In this document: one piece after another, positions 26,804-35,636 of the stretch
Layout: every line of letters starts with the position of its first letter
Position numbering within the stretch: the first letter of the stretch is position 1
NCBI RefSeq assembly: GCF_902459645.1
Contig: NZ_CABPSK010000003.1
Coordinates: forward strand, 310,001-374,000
Source: Pandoraea pneumonica
Lineage (GTDB): Bacteria; Pseudomonadota; Gammaproteobacteria; Burkholderiales; Burkholderiaceae
DNA length: 64,000 bases
Direction: 5' to 3'
Program-made: the position numbers and the translations under genes
Notes under the pieces: model-generated
Told to the model about the DNA's origin: nothing
What the model saw: the letters and a program-made list of their open reading frames with translations, nothing else
Database searches by the model: none

Positions 26804-27748
26804 ATGCCGGGCACACCATCGAGACCGCCACACGGCCCCCTGAAATCGCAACGCCGCAACTTTCTTAGAGGGGCTTCGGCGTGGTCGGCCACCGCACTCG
26901 TGCTGCCGATTAGCGGATGTGCAAGCCTGCTCGAGCCAACCGAACCGCGCGCATCGTACAAACTCGACGCGCTCATCGCTTCGCCCAACCAAGACTCTCG
27001 CGTACGTACGTTGGTGCTGCACTACACCGCACTGCCGCTCGGCGCATCGATCGCGATACTGACCGATCCGAAGCGGGCCGTCAGCGCGCACTACCTCGTG
27101 CCGAACGTCCCGCGTAACGATGGGGAATTCGGCGTCTTCGCATTGGTGCCGGAATCGCGACTGGCACGTCACGCCGGAGTGAGCTACTGGCAGGGAGAGC
27201 GCATGCTGAACGGCACATCGATCGGCATCGAGATCATCAACGGGGGCTTTCCGGCGAAAGACAATCGCGTACCGCTCATGACCCGAAGCTGGGAAGCCTA
27301 CGGTCAAGACCAAATTGCCGTGGTCGGGCAACTTGCAGGCGATATCGTGGCACGCCATGACATCGCTCCCCATCGAGTGGTGGCGCATGCCGACGTGGCC
27401 CCGGGGCGCAAGCTGGATCCGGGGCCGCTATTTCCATGGCATACGTTGTATGAGATTTACGGGGTCGGCGCGTGGCCCGATGCAGACGTCGTGGAGTATC
27501 ACCGCGTTGCGCAACCGTTTGACGGCGATATCGGCGACTTGCAGGCAAAGCTGCTGGCGTATGGCTACGACACGCCGCAAACCGGTGAGCTAGACGCACG
27601 CACCGTCGATGTCGTGTCCGCGTTCCAGATGCATTTTCGCCCGGCGCGGTACGACGGTGTCCCCGACGCCGAGACCGTCGCTATTCTCGATGCGTTGTTG
27701 GAGAAGTATTTCAACCGGCCGCGTAAGCCTCGGAACGGGCCGGTTTGA
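26804..27748 (+). CDS. Lipoprotein N-acetylmuramoyl-L-alanine amidase (AmiD-like)
   Basis: This is a 314-residue peptidoglycan amidase. The N-terminus combines a twin-arginine-like motif (QRRNFLRGAS, Arg17-Arg18) with a lipobox ending at Cys39 (PISGC), so it is probably a lipoprotein. The Amidase_2 domain (residues ~60-220) has the zinc-binding HYTALPL, SIGIEIINGG and HADVAPGRKLDPGPLFPW segments. A C-terminal peptidoglycan-binding domain (LQAKLLAYGYDTPQTGELDA) follows. It is probably involved in wall recycling at the outer membrane. It converges with ubiA, only 13 bases away. Confidence 0.92.
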   Translation: MPGTPSRPPHGPLKSQRRNFLRGASAWSATALVLPISGCASLLEPTEPRASYKLDALIASPNQDSRVRTLVLHYTALPLGASIAILTDPKRAVSAHYLVPNVPRNDGEFGVFALVPESRLARHAGVSYWQGERMLNGTSIGIEIINGGFPAKDNRVPLMTRSWEAYGQDQIAVVGQLAGDIVARHDIAPHRVVAHADVAPGRKLDPGPLFPWHTLYEIYGVGAWPDADVVEYHRVAQPFDGDIGDLQAKLLAYGYDTPQTGELDARTVDVVSAFQMHFRPARYDGVPDAETVAILDALLEKYFNRPRKPRNGPV

Positions 27749-27761
27749 CACGGCCGCCGGA

Positions 27762-28634
27762 TTAGCCGTGCGCCGTCAGCAGGTAATGCCCGGCAATCCC
27801 TGCGAAGACCGCAGCGCCGAGCCAGTTGTTGTGGCGGAATGCCGCAAAGCACGGCATGCGCTCGCGTTTGCGAATCAGGAAGTAGTGATAGATGGCGAAA
27901 CTCACCGCCACTGCCATACCCAGCCAGAACGGCCAGCCGAAGCCAAGATAAGCGCCCACACCCATCTGAATGCCCAACGCGCCCGCGTAGCAGAGCATGA
28001 TGGCCGCTACATCGAAACGGCCGAACGTGATGGCCGAGGTCTTGATGCCGATCTTCAGATCGTCGTCACGATCGACCATCGCGTACTCGGTGTCGTACGC
28101 AACTGACCAGAACACGTTCGAGAGCAGCAGAATCCACGCGAGCATCGGCACTTGATCCTGCACGGCGGCAAATGCCATCGGAATGCCGAAGCCGAATGCC
28201 ACGCCCAGATAAGCCTGCGGAATCGCCAGAAAACGCTTGGTGAACGGGTAGGTGCCAGCGACGAACAGCGCCGGGATCGACAGCCATTTGGTCAGCGCGT
28301 TGAGCGGCAGAATCAGCAGAAAACTCACCAACGCCAGCGTCGCGGCGACGGCCACCGCCTCCCACGCACGAATGCGGCCCGACGTGATCGGACGCTCCTT
28401 GGTACGCTTCACGAACTTGTCGAAATCGCGGTCGGCATAATCGTTGATCGCGCAGCCTGCCGAGCGCATCAGGAACGTACCTAGCGTGAAAATCAGCAGG
28501 AGCAGCGGATCGGGATGTCCGTTCGAGGCAATCCACAGCGCGGCCAGCGTCGGCCACAGCAGCAGCACGGTGCCGATCGGCTTGTCCAGACGAACGAGGC
28601 GGAAATACAGCGGAAGGCGTTGAGCGAGCAACAT
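27762..28634 (-). CDS. ubiA: 4-hydroxybenzoate octaprenyltransferase
   Basis: UbiA prenylates 4-hydroxybenzoate in ubiquinone synthesis and is a polytopic inner-membrane protein. The two Asp-rich prenyl-diphosphate/Mg motifs are present: [10 protein letters not shown] near residue 65 and [12 protein letters not shown] near residue 185. Eight or nine hydrophobic helices fit the family length (290 residues). I chose ATG 28634; a GTG three codons upstream is possible. Confidence 0.94.
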   Translation of the reverse strand: MLLAQRLPLYFRLVRLDKPIGTVLLLWPTLAALWIASNGHPDPLLLLIFTLGTFLMRSAGCAINDYADRDFDKFVKRTKERPITSGRIRAWEAVAVAATLALVSFLLILPLNALTKWLSIPALFVAGTYPFTKRFLAIPQAYLGVAFGFGIPMAFAAVQDQVPMLAWILLLSNVFWSVAYDTEYAMVDRDDDLKIGIKTSAITFGRFDVAAIMLCYAGALGIQMGVGAYLGFGWPFWLGMAVAVSFAIYHYFLIRKRERMPCFAAFRHNNWLGAAVFAGIAGHYLLTAHG

Positions 28635-28736
28635 GGGCGGCACACAGGAAGACTTGTGGCGACATTGTAGGGCACGCGCCCGACGCCCGCCAATTCAGCC
28701 TAGCGGATGGCGGGACGGCCCCTTGCTACTTACCGC

Positions 28737-30131
28737 TTACCAGATCCAGAACATCAACAGCCAGAGCCAGTTGACCAGCGCGAGCGCCGCCACGATACCG
28801 GCCATCCCGGCCAGACGGCGTCCCAGCGTGGCAGCATGACGTCCCGTCACGCGCCAGCCCAGCCACAGACTCCAGAGCGTGGTGGCCGCCAGAATGGTCG
28901 CGCGCACATCGTTCGCCCAGTACACCGGCAAATGCTCGGCGCGCAGCAGGCTGATCGTGGTGGCGGAGAGGCCGAGGAACACGCCCGCACCCGCAATCGG
29001 AATCAGCGCCTGCACCAGATGGTTGAAGCGCGACGTCTCCCACTTCCCCATCGCCCGGTTGGCCAGCGCGAAGATGACGGTGAACGCCAGCCCCAGCAGC
29101 AAACCGTTGCCCAGGATGTAGGCCACCACCAAGCTGCCGTCGAGCCACGTGAACACATCGCTCTGATCGGGGTAGTTGGTGAAGACGAACCACGGCGCAT
29201 TCGTCTCGAACGGCCACATGATGTTGCGGTCGATGAGCCACGAGGCAATCGCCGTCTTCACGGTGACGAACCACGGGTTCACGGTCCAGTGGAACGCGCC
29301 GATGGCCACACCGAGCAGGCCGTACATCACGAGCACGCTGTCCCACACGCTGTTGTTCTCGGTCGCGCCGAACTTCACGATTTCTTCGCTCGGCGAGCGG
29401 CCGACCAGCTCGATCGCGTCGCGGTGTCCGGCGCAGCGGCCGCACATATGGCACTCCGCACCGCCCTTCATATTGCGCAGCGGCACGAGGGGCGCGCAAT
29501 TGACGGGAATGATCTTATGACCGTTGGTGTGATACGACTTGCGCCAGGCTTCTTCGTTGACCTTGAAGTGGAACGGCGCGAGACGCGCCAGCAGCGAAAA
29601 CACGCCGTTGACCGGGCACAGGTATTTGCACCACACGCGCTTGTCGCGGCCGTAGAAGTAGCCGATCACCATCGCGCCGACGGTCGAGCCGCCCAGCACC
29701 AGCAGCACGGCTTTCGGATACTGATAGACGCTGACCATCTGCCCGTAGAGCGTGGTCCCGGCGAAAGCGACGAACGGCCAGCCGCCCCAGCGCATCCAGC
29801 GCGGAATGGCGCGGCCACGGCCGTGGCGGCTTGCGAATTCGGAGAGCGTACCTTCGGGGCAGAGCACCCCGCACCAGACGCGGCCCATCAAGACCATGCT
29901 GATGAGCACGAACGGCCACCAGATGCCCCAGAACGTGAACTGGGCAAAAACGGTGAGGTTATTGAGGATGTGCGCCGTCTCGTCGGGCAGCGGCATCATG
30001 ACCGGCACGCAGATGAGGAAGGCATAGACCAACACAATGCCCCACTGCACGCCGCGGATCAGTTTGCCGTGGCGTTGCATCCAAAGGCCCACGCGGGCCA
30101 GCAGGTTCGGGACAGGTATGGCGATGCTCAT
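28737..30131 (-). CDS. ftrD: Membrane polyferredoxin of the Ftr iron-uptake system
   Basis: This 464-residue protein has several membrane helices plus NapH/CcoG-like cysteine clusters: Cys87/Cys91 (WCGVLCPEG), Cys168/Cys172 (CKYLCPVNG) and Cys227/230/233 (CHMCGRC). These suggest two [4Fe-4S] sites for electron transfer across the membrane. In Burkholderia and Bordetella FtrABCD systems the equivalent protein supports ferrous iron uptake by the permease, probably as a redox partner. I chose ATG 30131 over a TTG two codons upstream. It is the last gene of the operon, 147 bases after ftrC. Confidence 0.88.
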   Translation of the reverse strand: MSIAIPVPNLLARVGLWMQRHGKLIRGVQWGIVLVYAFLICVPVMMPLPDETAHILNNLTVFAQFTFWGIWWPFVLISMVLMGRVWCGVLCPEGTLSEFASRHGRGRAIPRWMRWGGWPFVAFAGTTLYGQMVSVYQYPKAVLLVLGGSTVGAMVIGYFYGRDKRVWCKYLCPVNGVFSLLARLAPFHFKVNEEAWRKSYHTNGHKIIPVNCAPLVPLRNMKGGAECHMCGRCAGHRDAIELVGRSPSEEIVKFGATENNSVWDSVLVMYGLLGVAIGAFHWTVNPWFVTVKTAIASWLIDRNIMWPFETNAPWFVFTNYPDQSDVFTWLDGSLVVAYILGNGLLLGLAFTVIFALANRAMGKWETSRFNHLVQALIPIAGAGVFLGLSATTISLLRAEHLPVYWANDVRATILAATTLWSLWLGWRVTGRHAATLGRRLAGMAGIVAALALVNWLWLLMFWIW

Positions 30132-30209
30132 GCTCAACTCGTGCTTCGGGGATTACTTCAGCGACCCGGCGGACTCTCTATGCAGCGTGGTCCGCTCAGG
30201 CCGTTCAGG

Positions 30210-30236
30210 CCAGATGGGGCAGTTGGCCCCGTCTGG
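30210..30236 (-). other. Intercistronic hairpin between ftrC and ftrD
   Basis: An 11-bp stem (CCAGATGGGGC / GCCCCGTCTGG, one G-T pair) with a 5-nt loop sits in the ftrC-ftrD gap without a T-run. Next to it, around 30257-30287, CTTAGGCG occurs three times in tandem. It may process or pause the transcript and lower ftrD expression. Confidence 0.5.
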
Positions 30237-30278
30237 CGGATGGCGCCGTGGTGTCGCTTAGGCGACGACTTAGGCGAC

Positions 30279-31115
30279 TTAGGCGGCCTTAACCTGCTTG
30301 GCCGGGGCACCTGCGCGCTTCAACAGCGCCCAGATGAACAGCCAGTACAACGCGTACACCAACAGATTCATACCGGACGGATGCGCGCGGTAGCCGGTCA
30401 GCGTGGCAACCAGGCTGCCGAACGGGCTGGCGTCGTCGAGAATCGCGGAAGTATCCCACAGTTGGTCGACCAACGTCGGCACGAACTCCAGCGAAATCAA
30501 CCGGTCCAGCCCCGACTCCAGCAAGCCTGCCGCGAGGAACAACAGCATGATTTCCGTCACGCGGAAGAACAGACGCCACGAGAAAATCTTGCCGCCCAAT
30601 TGCAGCAGCCAGAACGTGAGTAGCGCCAGCGCGAAACCGATCACCACGGCCAGCCACATGTTCAGCGGCACACTGCCCTGCTGACCGAAGCCGATGCCGT
30701 ACAAGAAGATCGCCGTCTCGCTGCCTTCACGGGCAATGGCCAGCGCCACCAGTACCAGCACGCCCCACCAAGTGCCCTGATCGTGATTCTTCCTTAGCGA
30801 CGACTCCATGTCGCGCTTGAGCGTGCGGCCGTGCCGCTTCATCCAGAACACCATTTGCACGATCAGCACACAGGCGATCAGCACCATGGCGGTCTGGAAG
30901 TAATCTTGCGCGTCGCCCGAGAGCACTTCGGTGAAACCGACCAGCGCGGCACCGAGTGCCACCGCCGCCGCAATACCGAGCGCCACACCGGCCCACAGAT
31001 AGGGCAGGCCGCGCTTCGCGCCGTGCTCGGGGTTGGCCAGCCAGGCATGCAGAATGCCTACGACCAGCAGTGCCTCGACGCTTTCGCGCCAGACGATGAA
31101 CATGACCTGACCCAT
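30279..31115 (-). CDS. ftrC: FTR1-family iron permease
   Basis: This 278-residue inner-membrane permease carries the two REXXE iron motifs of the FTR1 family: RESVE at residues 10-14 and REGSE at residues 129-133. About seven hydrophobic helices are visible, with a basic loop (residues 92-112) between them. AAGGAA precedes the ATG. It sits between the cupredoxin and polyferredoxin genes, as in described FtrABCD loci. Confidence 0.93.
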   Translation of the reverse strand: MGQVMFIVWRESVEALLVVGILHAWLANPEHGAKRGLPYLWAGVALGIAAAVALGAALVGFTEVLSGDAQDYFQTAMVLIACVLIVQMVFWMKRHGRTLKRDMESSLRKNHDQGTWWGVLVLVALAIAREGSETAIFLYGIGFGQQGSVPLNMWLAVVIGFALALLTFWLLQLGGKIFSWRLFFRVTEIMLLFLAAGLLESGLDRLISLEFVPTLVDQLWDTSAILDDASPFGSLVATLTGYRAHPSGMNLLVYALYWLFIWALLKRAGAPAKQVKAA

Positions 31116-31225
31116 CGTGCAATTCCTTTAGTGATGCGTGTTGATGCTTGTTGCTGCTGATTGGTACTTACTGTTACCTACGCCGCACGCGTACGCGGGT
31201 TCGCGCAAACGCCTGCGAGATAACC

Positions 31226-31582
31226 TTACTTGGCGACGATCACGCCTTGTGCCTGCTGATGAAAGTCGTCGAAAAACTTGTATTCGCCCGGTTGCAGCGG
31301 CGCGATCACGACAAACGACTGCGCGCCCGGTGCGAGCACCTTTTCCTTGCGCAGTTGCAGGCTCTCGAACTCGACCGCGTTCGTGCCGGTGTTATGCACT
31401 TCGATCTTGATACGCTTGCCGGCGGGCACTTCGATGCGGGCGGGGTTGAGCTTGCCGTTGTTCATTTCCAGCTTGAACGTGGGCAGGTCGTCCGCGTGCG
31501 CAAGCGACGTGGCGCCGAGTGCGAACAACGTGGCCAGCACGGCCGTCATGGTGGCCAGCAGGCGCGCGATGCGCTGAATCAT
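31226..31582 (-). CDS. ftrB: Periplasmic cupredoxin-like protein of the Ftr system
   Basis: This 118-residue protein has a signal peptide (residues 1-~30, LATLFALGATSLAHA) and a cupredoxin-like beta domain with FKLEMNNGKLNPARIEVPAG and EYKFFDDFHQQAQG. Ligand residues are less obvious than in classical blue copper proteins. In the FtrABCD model the cupredoxin is proposed to oxidise ferrous iron before transport. It follows ftrA after 69 bases. Confidence 0.86.
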   Translation of the reverse strand: MIQRIARLLATMTAVLATLFALGATSLAHADDLPTFKLEMNNGKLNPARIEVPAGKRIKIEVHNTGTNAVEFESLQLRKEKVLAPGAQSFVVIAPLQPGEYKFFDDFHQQAQGVIVAK

Positions 31583-31651
31583 CCTTCATGCTCCAAATGA
31601 AAACAGCGTCGACCCGCCATCAGGCCAACGCTGCATCAAGATAGTAAGGGC

Positions 31652-32257
31652 TTAGTAGCCGCCCTTCTTGCCGATACCGCTGAACGTGAACTCGACGGTC
31701 TTGGTAATCGGCTTGAACCACGGGCCCACGCCGGTTTCCTTATCGACGTGACGGCCAAAGCACCACGGGCCCATGCCGCCGTGCGCTGCGTGCGCACCCG
31801 AGGCGGCCATCGCGCCCATCTTGCAGCCGAATTGTTCCAGCGTGCCCGGGGCATTGACCACCATCGTCAGCGTGTACTTGCCCACGCCGTCGAGCTTGAC
31901 GTTGTCGCCGTAGTGCGGGCCGTCGCTTGCGACCATCGGCATCATCAAGCCTTCGATCACCTTCGTGCTACCGGCCTTTTGCAACTTGTACGTGATTTCC
32001 AGCCCCGGAATCCAGTCGCCTTCGGCGTAACCGTTCGGGTTCTTGGCAACGGCGTGAATATCGGCTTCGAGGTGGATATCCGACTTCTTGGCATCGTTCA
32101 TCATGCCGGCCGGTTCCATCGTGATCGGTTGCAGATAAACCGTGTTGATTTCCATGCCAGCCGTGACCAACGGCTTGCCAATCGGAAACTCGGCGGCTTG
32201 CGCCAGGGTTGCCGCACCGGCAAGCAGCACCGCTGCCACGAGGGATTTCACGCGCAT
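31652..32257 (-). CDS. ftrA: Periplasmic P19/Tp34-type iron-binding protein
   Basis: This is a 201-residue member of the P19 (Tp34) family of periplasmic high-affinity iron/copper proteins. The signal peptide ends around residue 22 (AATLAQA). Family blocks are EFPIGKPLVTAGMEINTVYLQP, SDIHLEADIHA (metal-binding His and Asp), MVASDGPHYGDN and WFKPITKTVEFTF. I chose ATG 32257, behind TGGAG. It is the first gene of the operon, with a Fur-like box just upstream. Confidence 0.92.
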   Translation of the reverse strand: MRVKSLVAAVLLAGAATLAQAAEFPIGKPLVTAGMEINTVYLQPITMEPAGMMNDAKKSDIHLEADIHAVAKNPNGYAEGDWIPGLEITYKLQKAGSTKVIEGLMMPMVASDGPHYGDNVKLDGVGKYTLTMVVNAPGTLEQFGCKMGAMAASGAHAAHGGMGPWCFGRHVDKETGVGPWFKPITKTVEFTFSGIGKKGGY

Positions 32258-32282
32258 ACGAACTCCAGAAGGTGAGAAGTTA

Positions 32283-32301
32283 ATGCAAATTATTCTCAAT
32301 A
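32283..32301 (-). promoter_or_regulatory. Fur-like box upstream of ftrA
   Basis: The 19-base site ATGCAAATTATTCTCAATA (plus strand) resembles Fur boxes built from GATAAT/ATTCTCA repeats. On the coding strand it reads TATTGAGAATAATTTGCAT. It lies 26-44 bases upstream of the ftrA start codon, where it would overlap the promoter. Iron repression of the operon is inferred. Confidence 0.65.
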
Positions 32302-32376
32302 AGTTTAGCACTATCGCCACTACCCGACAAACCCGAAGTCGACGCTATATGGGGAATTGGGGGGATTGAAAAGGCG

Positions 32377-32403
32377 ATGGGGCCGCATTCTGCCCCATTT
32401 TTT
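32377..32403 (+). terminator. Intrinsic terminator with no gene upstream on its strand
   Basis: The stem ATGGGGC / GCCCCAT with an 8-nt loop is followed by TTTTT on the plus strand. No plus-strand gene precedes it. It could end a short RNA started near the Fur box. Read on the minus strand it is less canonical, but it could still stop the Lrp gene, which ends at 32538. Confidence 0.6.
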
Positions 32404-32537
32404 GCACAAGACTTAGGGAACCCGCGGCTTCCGTTTACGGAAAATTACCAAACCGCCGACGAACACCGCGGTGAACTGCGCAACGGCCGCCGGCCGACAC
32501 CTTAACGGCACATTCTTAGCGCCGAATTAGCGTGGCA

Positions 32538-32999
32538 TCAGGGCAACACGCCGCCCCGGTCGATCTTGCGGGCCAGCACCACCGACGTGGTGGTGCGCGT
32601 CACGCCATCGATCTCGCCAATCGTGTCGAGCAACGCGTCGAGCTGGTCGGGCGACGCGGCATGCAGCCACGCCACATAGTCGAATTCCCCGCTGACGGTG
32701 CAAAGCAGATGGATTTCGGGCATTTTGTCGAGCCGACGCTGCACGTCGCGTCCCGAGCGGGGTTGCACGCTGATGCCCACGCACGCCTGCAAGCCGCCAC
32801 CTGCGGCATCTTGCCCGAGGCGCACCGTGTAGCCCGCGATCACCCCCGCGCGCTCCAGCCGTCCGATGCGCGCAAGCACCGTCGTTCGGGCCACCCCGAG
32901 CCGACGTGCCAAATTGGCCGCGCTCTCGCGGGCATTGACGCGCAACAGCGCGAGCAGATTCCGATCGAGTTCGTCGAGCGGCGTGGCGGACAGGGTCAT
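32538..32999 (-). CDS. Lrp/AsnC-family transcription regulator
   Basis: This 153-residue regulator has an N-terminal helix-turn-helix (LDELDRNLLALLRVNARESAANLARRLG, then VARTTVLARIGRLERAGVI) and a C-terminal RAM/AsnC effector domain (GEFDYVAWLHA, TIGEIDGVTRTTTSVVLA). Such proteins bind amino acids and often control neighbouring transport genes. It is divergent from a polar amino-acid ABC transporter, so that is its likely target. Confidence 0.92.
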   Translation of the reverse strand: MTLSATPLDELDRNLLALLRVNARESAANLARRLGVARTTVLARIGRLERAGVIAGYTVRLGQDAAGGGLQACVGISVQPRSGRDVQRRLDKMPEIHLLCTVSGEFDYVAWLHAASPDQLDALLDTIGEIDGVTRTTTSVVLARKIDRGGVLP

Positions 33000-33428
33000 G
33001 ACGGACTCGGCAAGGGCTAGAGCCTAGCGATCGGGCTCGTGAGCGGTAAAGCGCGATTATAAGAGGTCGTCACGCAAAGGTCTGCGCGCCAGGCTCACAT
33101 CGACGAGCATCCCCCTGCCCGCCCAAGAGATACGATGACATGGGGCAAACGCGGCCGTCATCAACCGGTCGTTGAAGCGGCCTCACTGGCTGTCGACGCG
33201 CCCACCGCATCGCCTTCGACAGCACTTAACCCTAGTCCTATCAAGGCCATGGCCTCGGGTATCCCCGCAAGCCCCCGGTATTGACAACGCGGAAGTCCGA
33301 TGCGCAAAATCACATCACTTATATGACGACGTACAAGAAAGACCCACCACGGCAGTTGCGGATGTCATAGCCGCAGATCGATTGCCTGGCGCGTCGGCCC
33401 CGAACGTCACCGGAGACAGGCGTCAGCC
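33000..33428. other. Divergent intergenic region between the Lrp gene and the ABC transporter
   Basis: This 429-base gap holds no gene that I can support. A candidate promoter for the transporter is TTGACA (33281-33286), an 18-base spacer and CAAAAT (33305-33310). It would give a 5' leader of about 110 bases. GGAGACAGG just before 33429 is the ribosome binding site. No Lrp consensus stands out. Confidence 0.45.
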
Positions 33429-34211
33429 ATGCATTTCTCGTTGAATTTCGCCCCGCTGGTTCCTTATTGGCCAGTTTTTCTGGAAGGCGCATGGCTCACG
33501 CTGAAGATGACGGCCTTGTCCGTGGTCATCGGCACGGCGCTCGGTACGTTGGTCGCGTTCGCCAAACGTAGCCGCCATCGTCTGCTGTCGCGCCTGTGCG
33601 GCATCTACATCGAGTCGGTGCGCAACACCCCCTTCCTCGTTCAAATCTTCCTGCTTTATTTCGGCCTTGCGAGTCTGGGCATTCATATGCCGACGTTCGC
33701 GGCGTCGGTCATCGCCATGGTGATCAACATCGGCGCTTATGCGGCCGAGATCATTCGTGCGGGTATCGAGTCGGTGCCGCGCGGGCAGATCGAAGCGGCC
33801 GAGTGTCTTGGCCTGTCGAAGTGGCGCATTGCGTGGCACGTGATGCTGCAACCGGCCATCGAGAAGGTGTACCCCGCGCTCACGACGCAGTTCATTTTGA
33901 TGATGCAGGCCTCCGCCATGGCCTCGCAAATTTCTGCGGAAGAACTCACGGCCGTCGCCAACACCGTGCAATCGGACACCTTCCGCTCGCTCGAAACCTA
34001 CATCGTCGTTGCCGGGTTGTATCTCGTGCTATCGCTGCTGGTGAAGCTCGTCGCGTGGGGCGTGGGCGAATATCTCTTCAAGCGCCGCCGCACCGTGCGC
34101 CGCGCTGCGGCCCAGACGGCACAGGCCGCACGCCGACGTGCCACGGCAGCGCGCAATGCCGGTGTGACAGGCGCAACCGGCAGCAGCGCCGCACAACGGA
34201 GCGCGTCATGA
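33429..34211 (+). CDS. Polar amino-acid ABC transporter permease (first)
   Basis: This 260-residue HisMQ/GltJK-type inner-membrane permease has the EAA loop IEAAECLGLSKWRIAWHVMLQPAI and the family start PYWPVFLEGAWLTLKMTALSVVIG. A basic, Ala-rich C-terminal tail of about 45 residues is longer than usual. The stop codon overlaps the ATG of the second permease (ATGA), indicating coupled translation. Substrate class is inferred from the family; the exact amino acid cannot be told. Confidence 0.9.
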   Translation: MHFSLNFAPLVPYWPVFLEGAWLTLKMTALSVVIGTALGTLVAFAKRSRHRLLSRLCGIYIESVRNTPFLVQIFLLYFGLASLGIHMPTFAASVIAMVINIGAYAAEIIRAGIESVPRGQIEAAECLGLSKWRIAWHVMLQPAIEKVYPALTTQFILMMQASAMASQISAEELTAVANTVQSDTFRSLETYIVVAGLYLVLSLLVKLVAWGVGEYLFKRRRTVRRAAAQTAQAARRRATAARNAGVTGATGSSAAQRSAS

Positions 34212-34861
34212 TCGGCAGTTTCTCGTGGACTTATCTCGGCTATCTCGTGCAGTCGATCGGCTGGACGCTGGTGCTTTCGCTCATCGCGTTTGTGCTCGGT
34301 AGCGCCGGTGGCTTTCTCGTGATGCTCGCGCGCATCTCGCCGCGCCGCTGGCTGCGTTTGCCTGCACAGGTGTTTATCGAAGCGATTCAGGGCGTGCCGC
34401 TGCTGATTCTGCTGTTCATCGTGTACTTCGGCCTGTCGGTGTACGGCTTCGAATTGCCCGCCATCGTGGCCGCCGCCCTCGCGCTGATGGTCTACACCAG
34501 CGCGTATCTGGGCGACATCTGGCGCGGCTGCGTGGAAGCGATGCCGCGTGCGCAGTGGGAAGCCGCTGAGTGCTTGTCGTTCACGCGCTGGCAGACGTTG
34601 CGTCTGGTGATCATTCCACAAGCCATTCGTTTGTCGCTGCCGCCCACGATCGGCTTCTTGGTGCAGATCATCAAGATGACGTCGCTCGCATCGGTGATCG
34701 GCTTCGTCGAACTCACGCGCGCCGGTCAGATCATCAACAACTCGATTTTCCAACCCTTCCTCGTGTTCTCGCTCGTGGGGGTGTTTTATTTCGTGCTGTG
34801 CTACCCGCTTTCGCGCTGGAGCGCTGCACTGGAGGACAGACTGAATGTCGGCAATCGTTAA
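34208..34861 (+). CDS. Polar amino-acid ABC transporter permease (second)
   Basis: This 217-residue partner permease starts MIGSFSWTYLGYLVQSIGWTL at an ATG overlapping the previous stop. It has the EAA loop QWEAAECLSFTRWQTLRLVIIPQAIR and five hydrophobic helices. The two permeases would form a heterodimer. Its 3' end overlaps the ATPase gene by 17 bases. Confidence 0.9.
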   Translation: MIGSFSWTYLGYLVQSIGWTLVLSLIAFVLGSAGGFLVMLARISPRRWLRLPAQVFIEAIQGVPLLILLFIVYFGLSVYGFELPAIVAAALALMVYTSAYLGDIWRGCVEAMPRAQWEAAECLSFTRWQTLRLVIIPQAIRLSLPPTIGFLVQIIKMTSLASVIGFVELTRAGQIINNSIFQPFLVFSLVGVFYFVLCYPLSRWSAALEDRLNVGNR

Positions 34862-35573
34862 GGTCAACCAGATTCACAAACGCTTCGGCGACAACCCGGT
34901 GCTCAAGGGCGTGTCGTTCGAAGTGGAGCGCGGCAAGATGGTCGCGATCATCGGCGCGAGCGGTTCGGGCAAGAGCACGGCGCTGCGCTGCATCGACCGG
35001 CTGGAGACGATTGACGAAGGCTCCATCGAAGTGTGCGGTATTCGCGTGGAAGATCCGAAGATCGATCTGCACGAACTGCGCCGCGAAGTCGGCATCGTCT
35101 TCCAGAGCTACAACCTGTTTCCGCACCTAAGCGTGCGCGAGAACATCATGCTCGCGCTGCGCCACGTGAAGCGCATGCCGCGCAGCGAGGCCGAAGCGGT
35201 TGCCAAGCGCGTACTCGCGCAAGTGGGCCTTGCCGAAAAAGCTGACAGCTATCCCGAGCAACTCTCAGGCGGTCAGCAGCAGCGCGTGGCGATTGCGCGT
35301 TCGCTCGCCATGTCGCCGAAGGTGATGTTGTTCGACGAAGTGACTTCGGCGCTCGATCCGCAACTCACCGGCGAAGTGCTGCGCGTGATGGAAGACCTCG
35401 CTGCCGACGGCATGACAATGGTGCTCGTCACGCACGAGATGGCGTTTGCCAAGCGCGTGGCCGATCAGATTATTTACATGCATCAGGGCAAGGTGTGGGA
35501 AGTCGGTCCGGGCGAGATGCTCGACAACCCGCAAACGCCTGAACTGCGTGCGTTCCTCGCCAATGGTCTGTAA
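34845..35573 (+). CDS. Polar amino-acid ABC transporter ATP-binding protein
   Basis: This 242-residue ATPase is of the GlnQ/HisP type. The Walker A motif is GASGSGKST (residues ~36-44), the signature LSGGQQQR, and the Walker B segment VMLFDEVTSALDP, followed by LVTHEM. All motifs are intact. It overlaps the second permease and precedes the binding-protein gene. Confidence 0.95.
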   Translation: MSAIVKVNQIHKRFGDNPVLKGVSFEVERGKMVAIIGASGSGKSTALRCIDRLETIDEGSIEVCGIRVEDPKIDLHELRREVGIVFQSYNLFPHLSVRENIMLALRHVKRMPRSEAEAVAKRVLAQVGLAEKADSYPEQLSGGQQQRVAIARSLAMSPKVMLFDEVTSALDPQLTGEVLRVMEDLAADGMTMVLVTHEMAFAKRVADQIIYMHQGKVWEVGPGEMLDNPQTPELRAFLANGL

Positions 35574-35636
35574 GACAGGCCGCCTGCGTACGCTAGCAAA
35601 TCGCAGCAAAACACAACACTTCAAGGAGACCACCGC

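Noticed and set aside
28707-30623. A 638-codon open frame antisense to the ftrD and ftrC genes
   Set aside because: Such frames arise from high third-position G+C opposite real genes. Its product is Arg/His/Gln-rich without any domain, and the other strand encodes clear families.
33301-33428. Possible riboswitch in the leader of the amino-acid transporter
   Set aside because: The leader is long enough, but no conserved fold or terminator/antiterminator pair could be built by eye.
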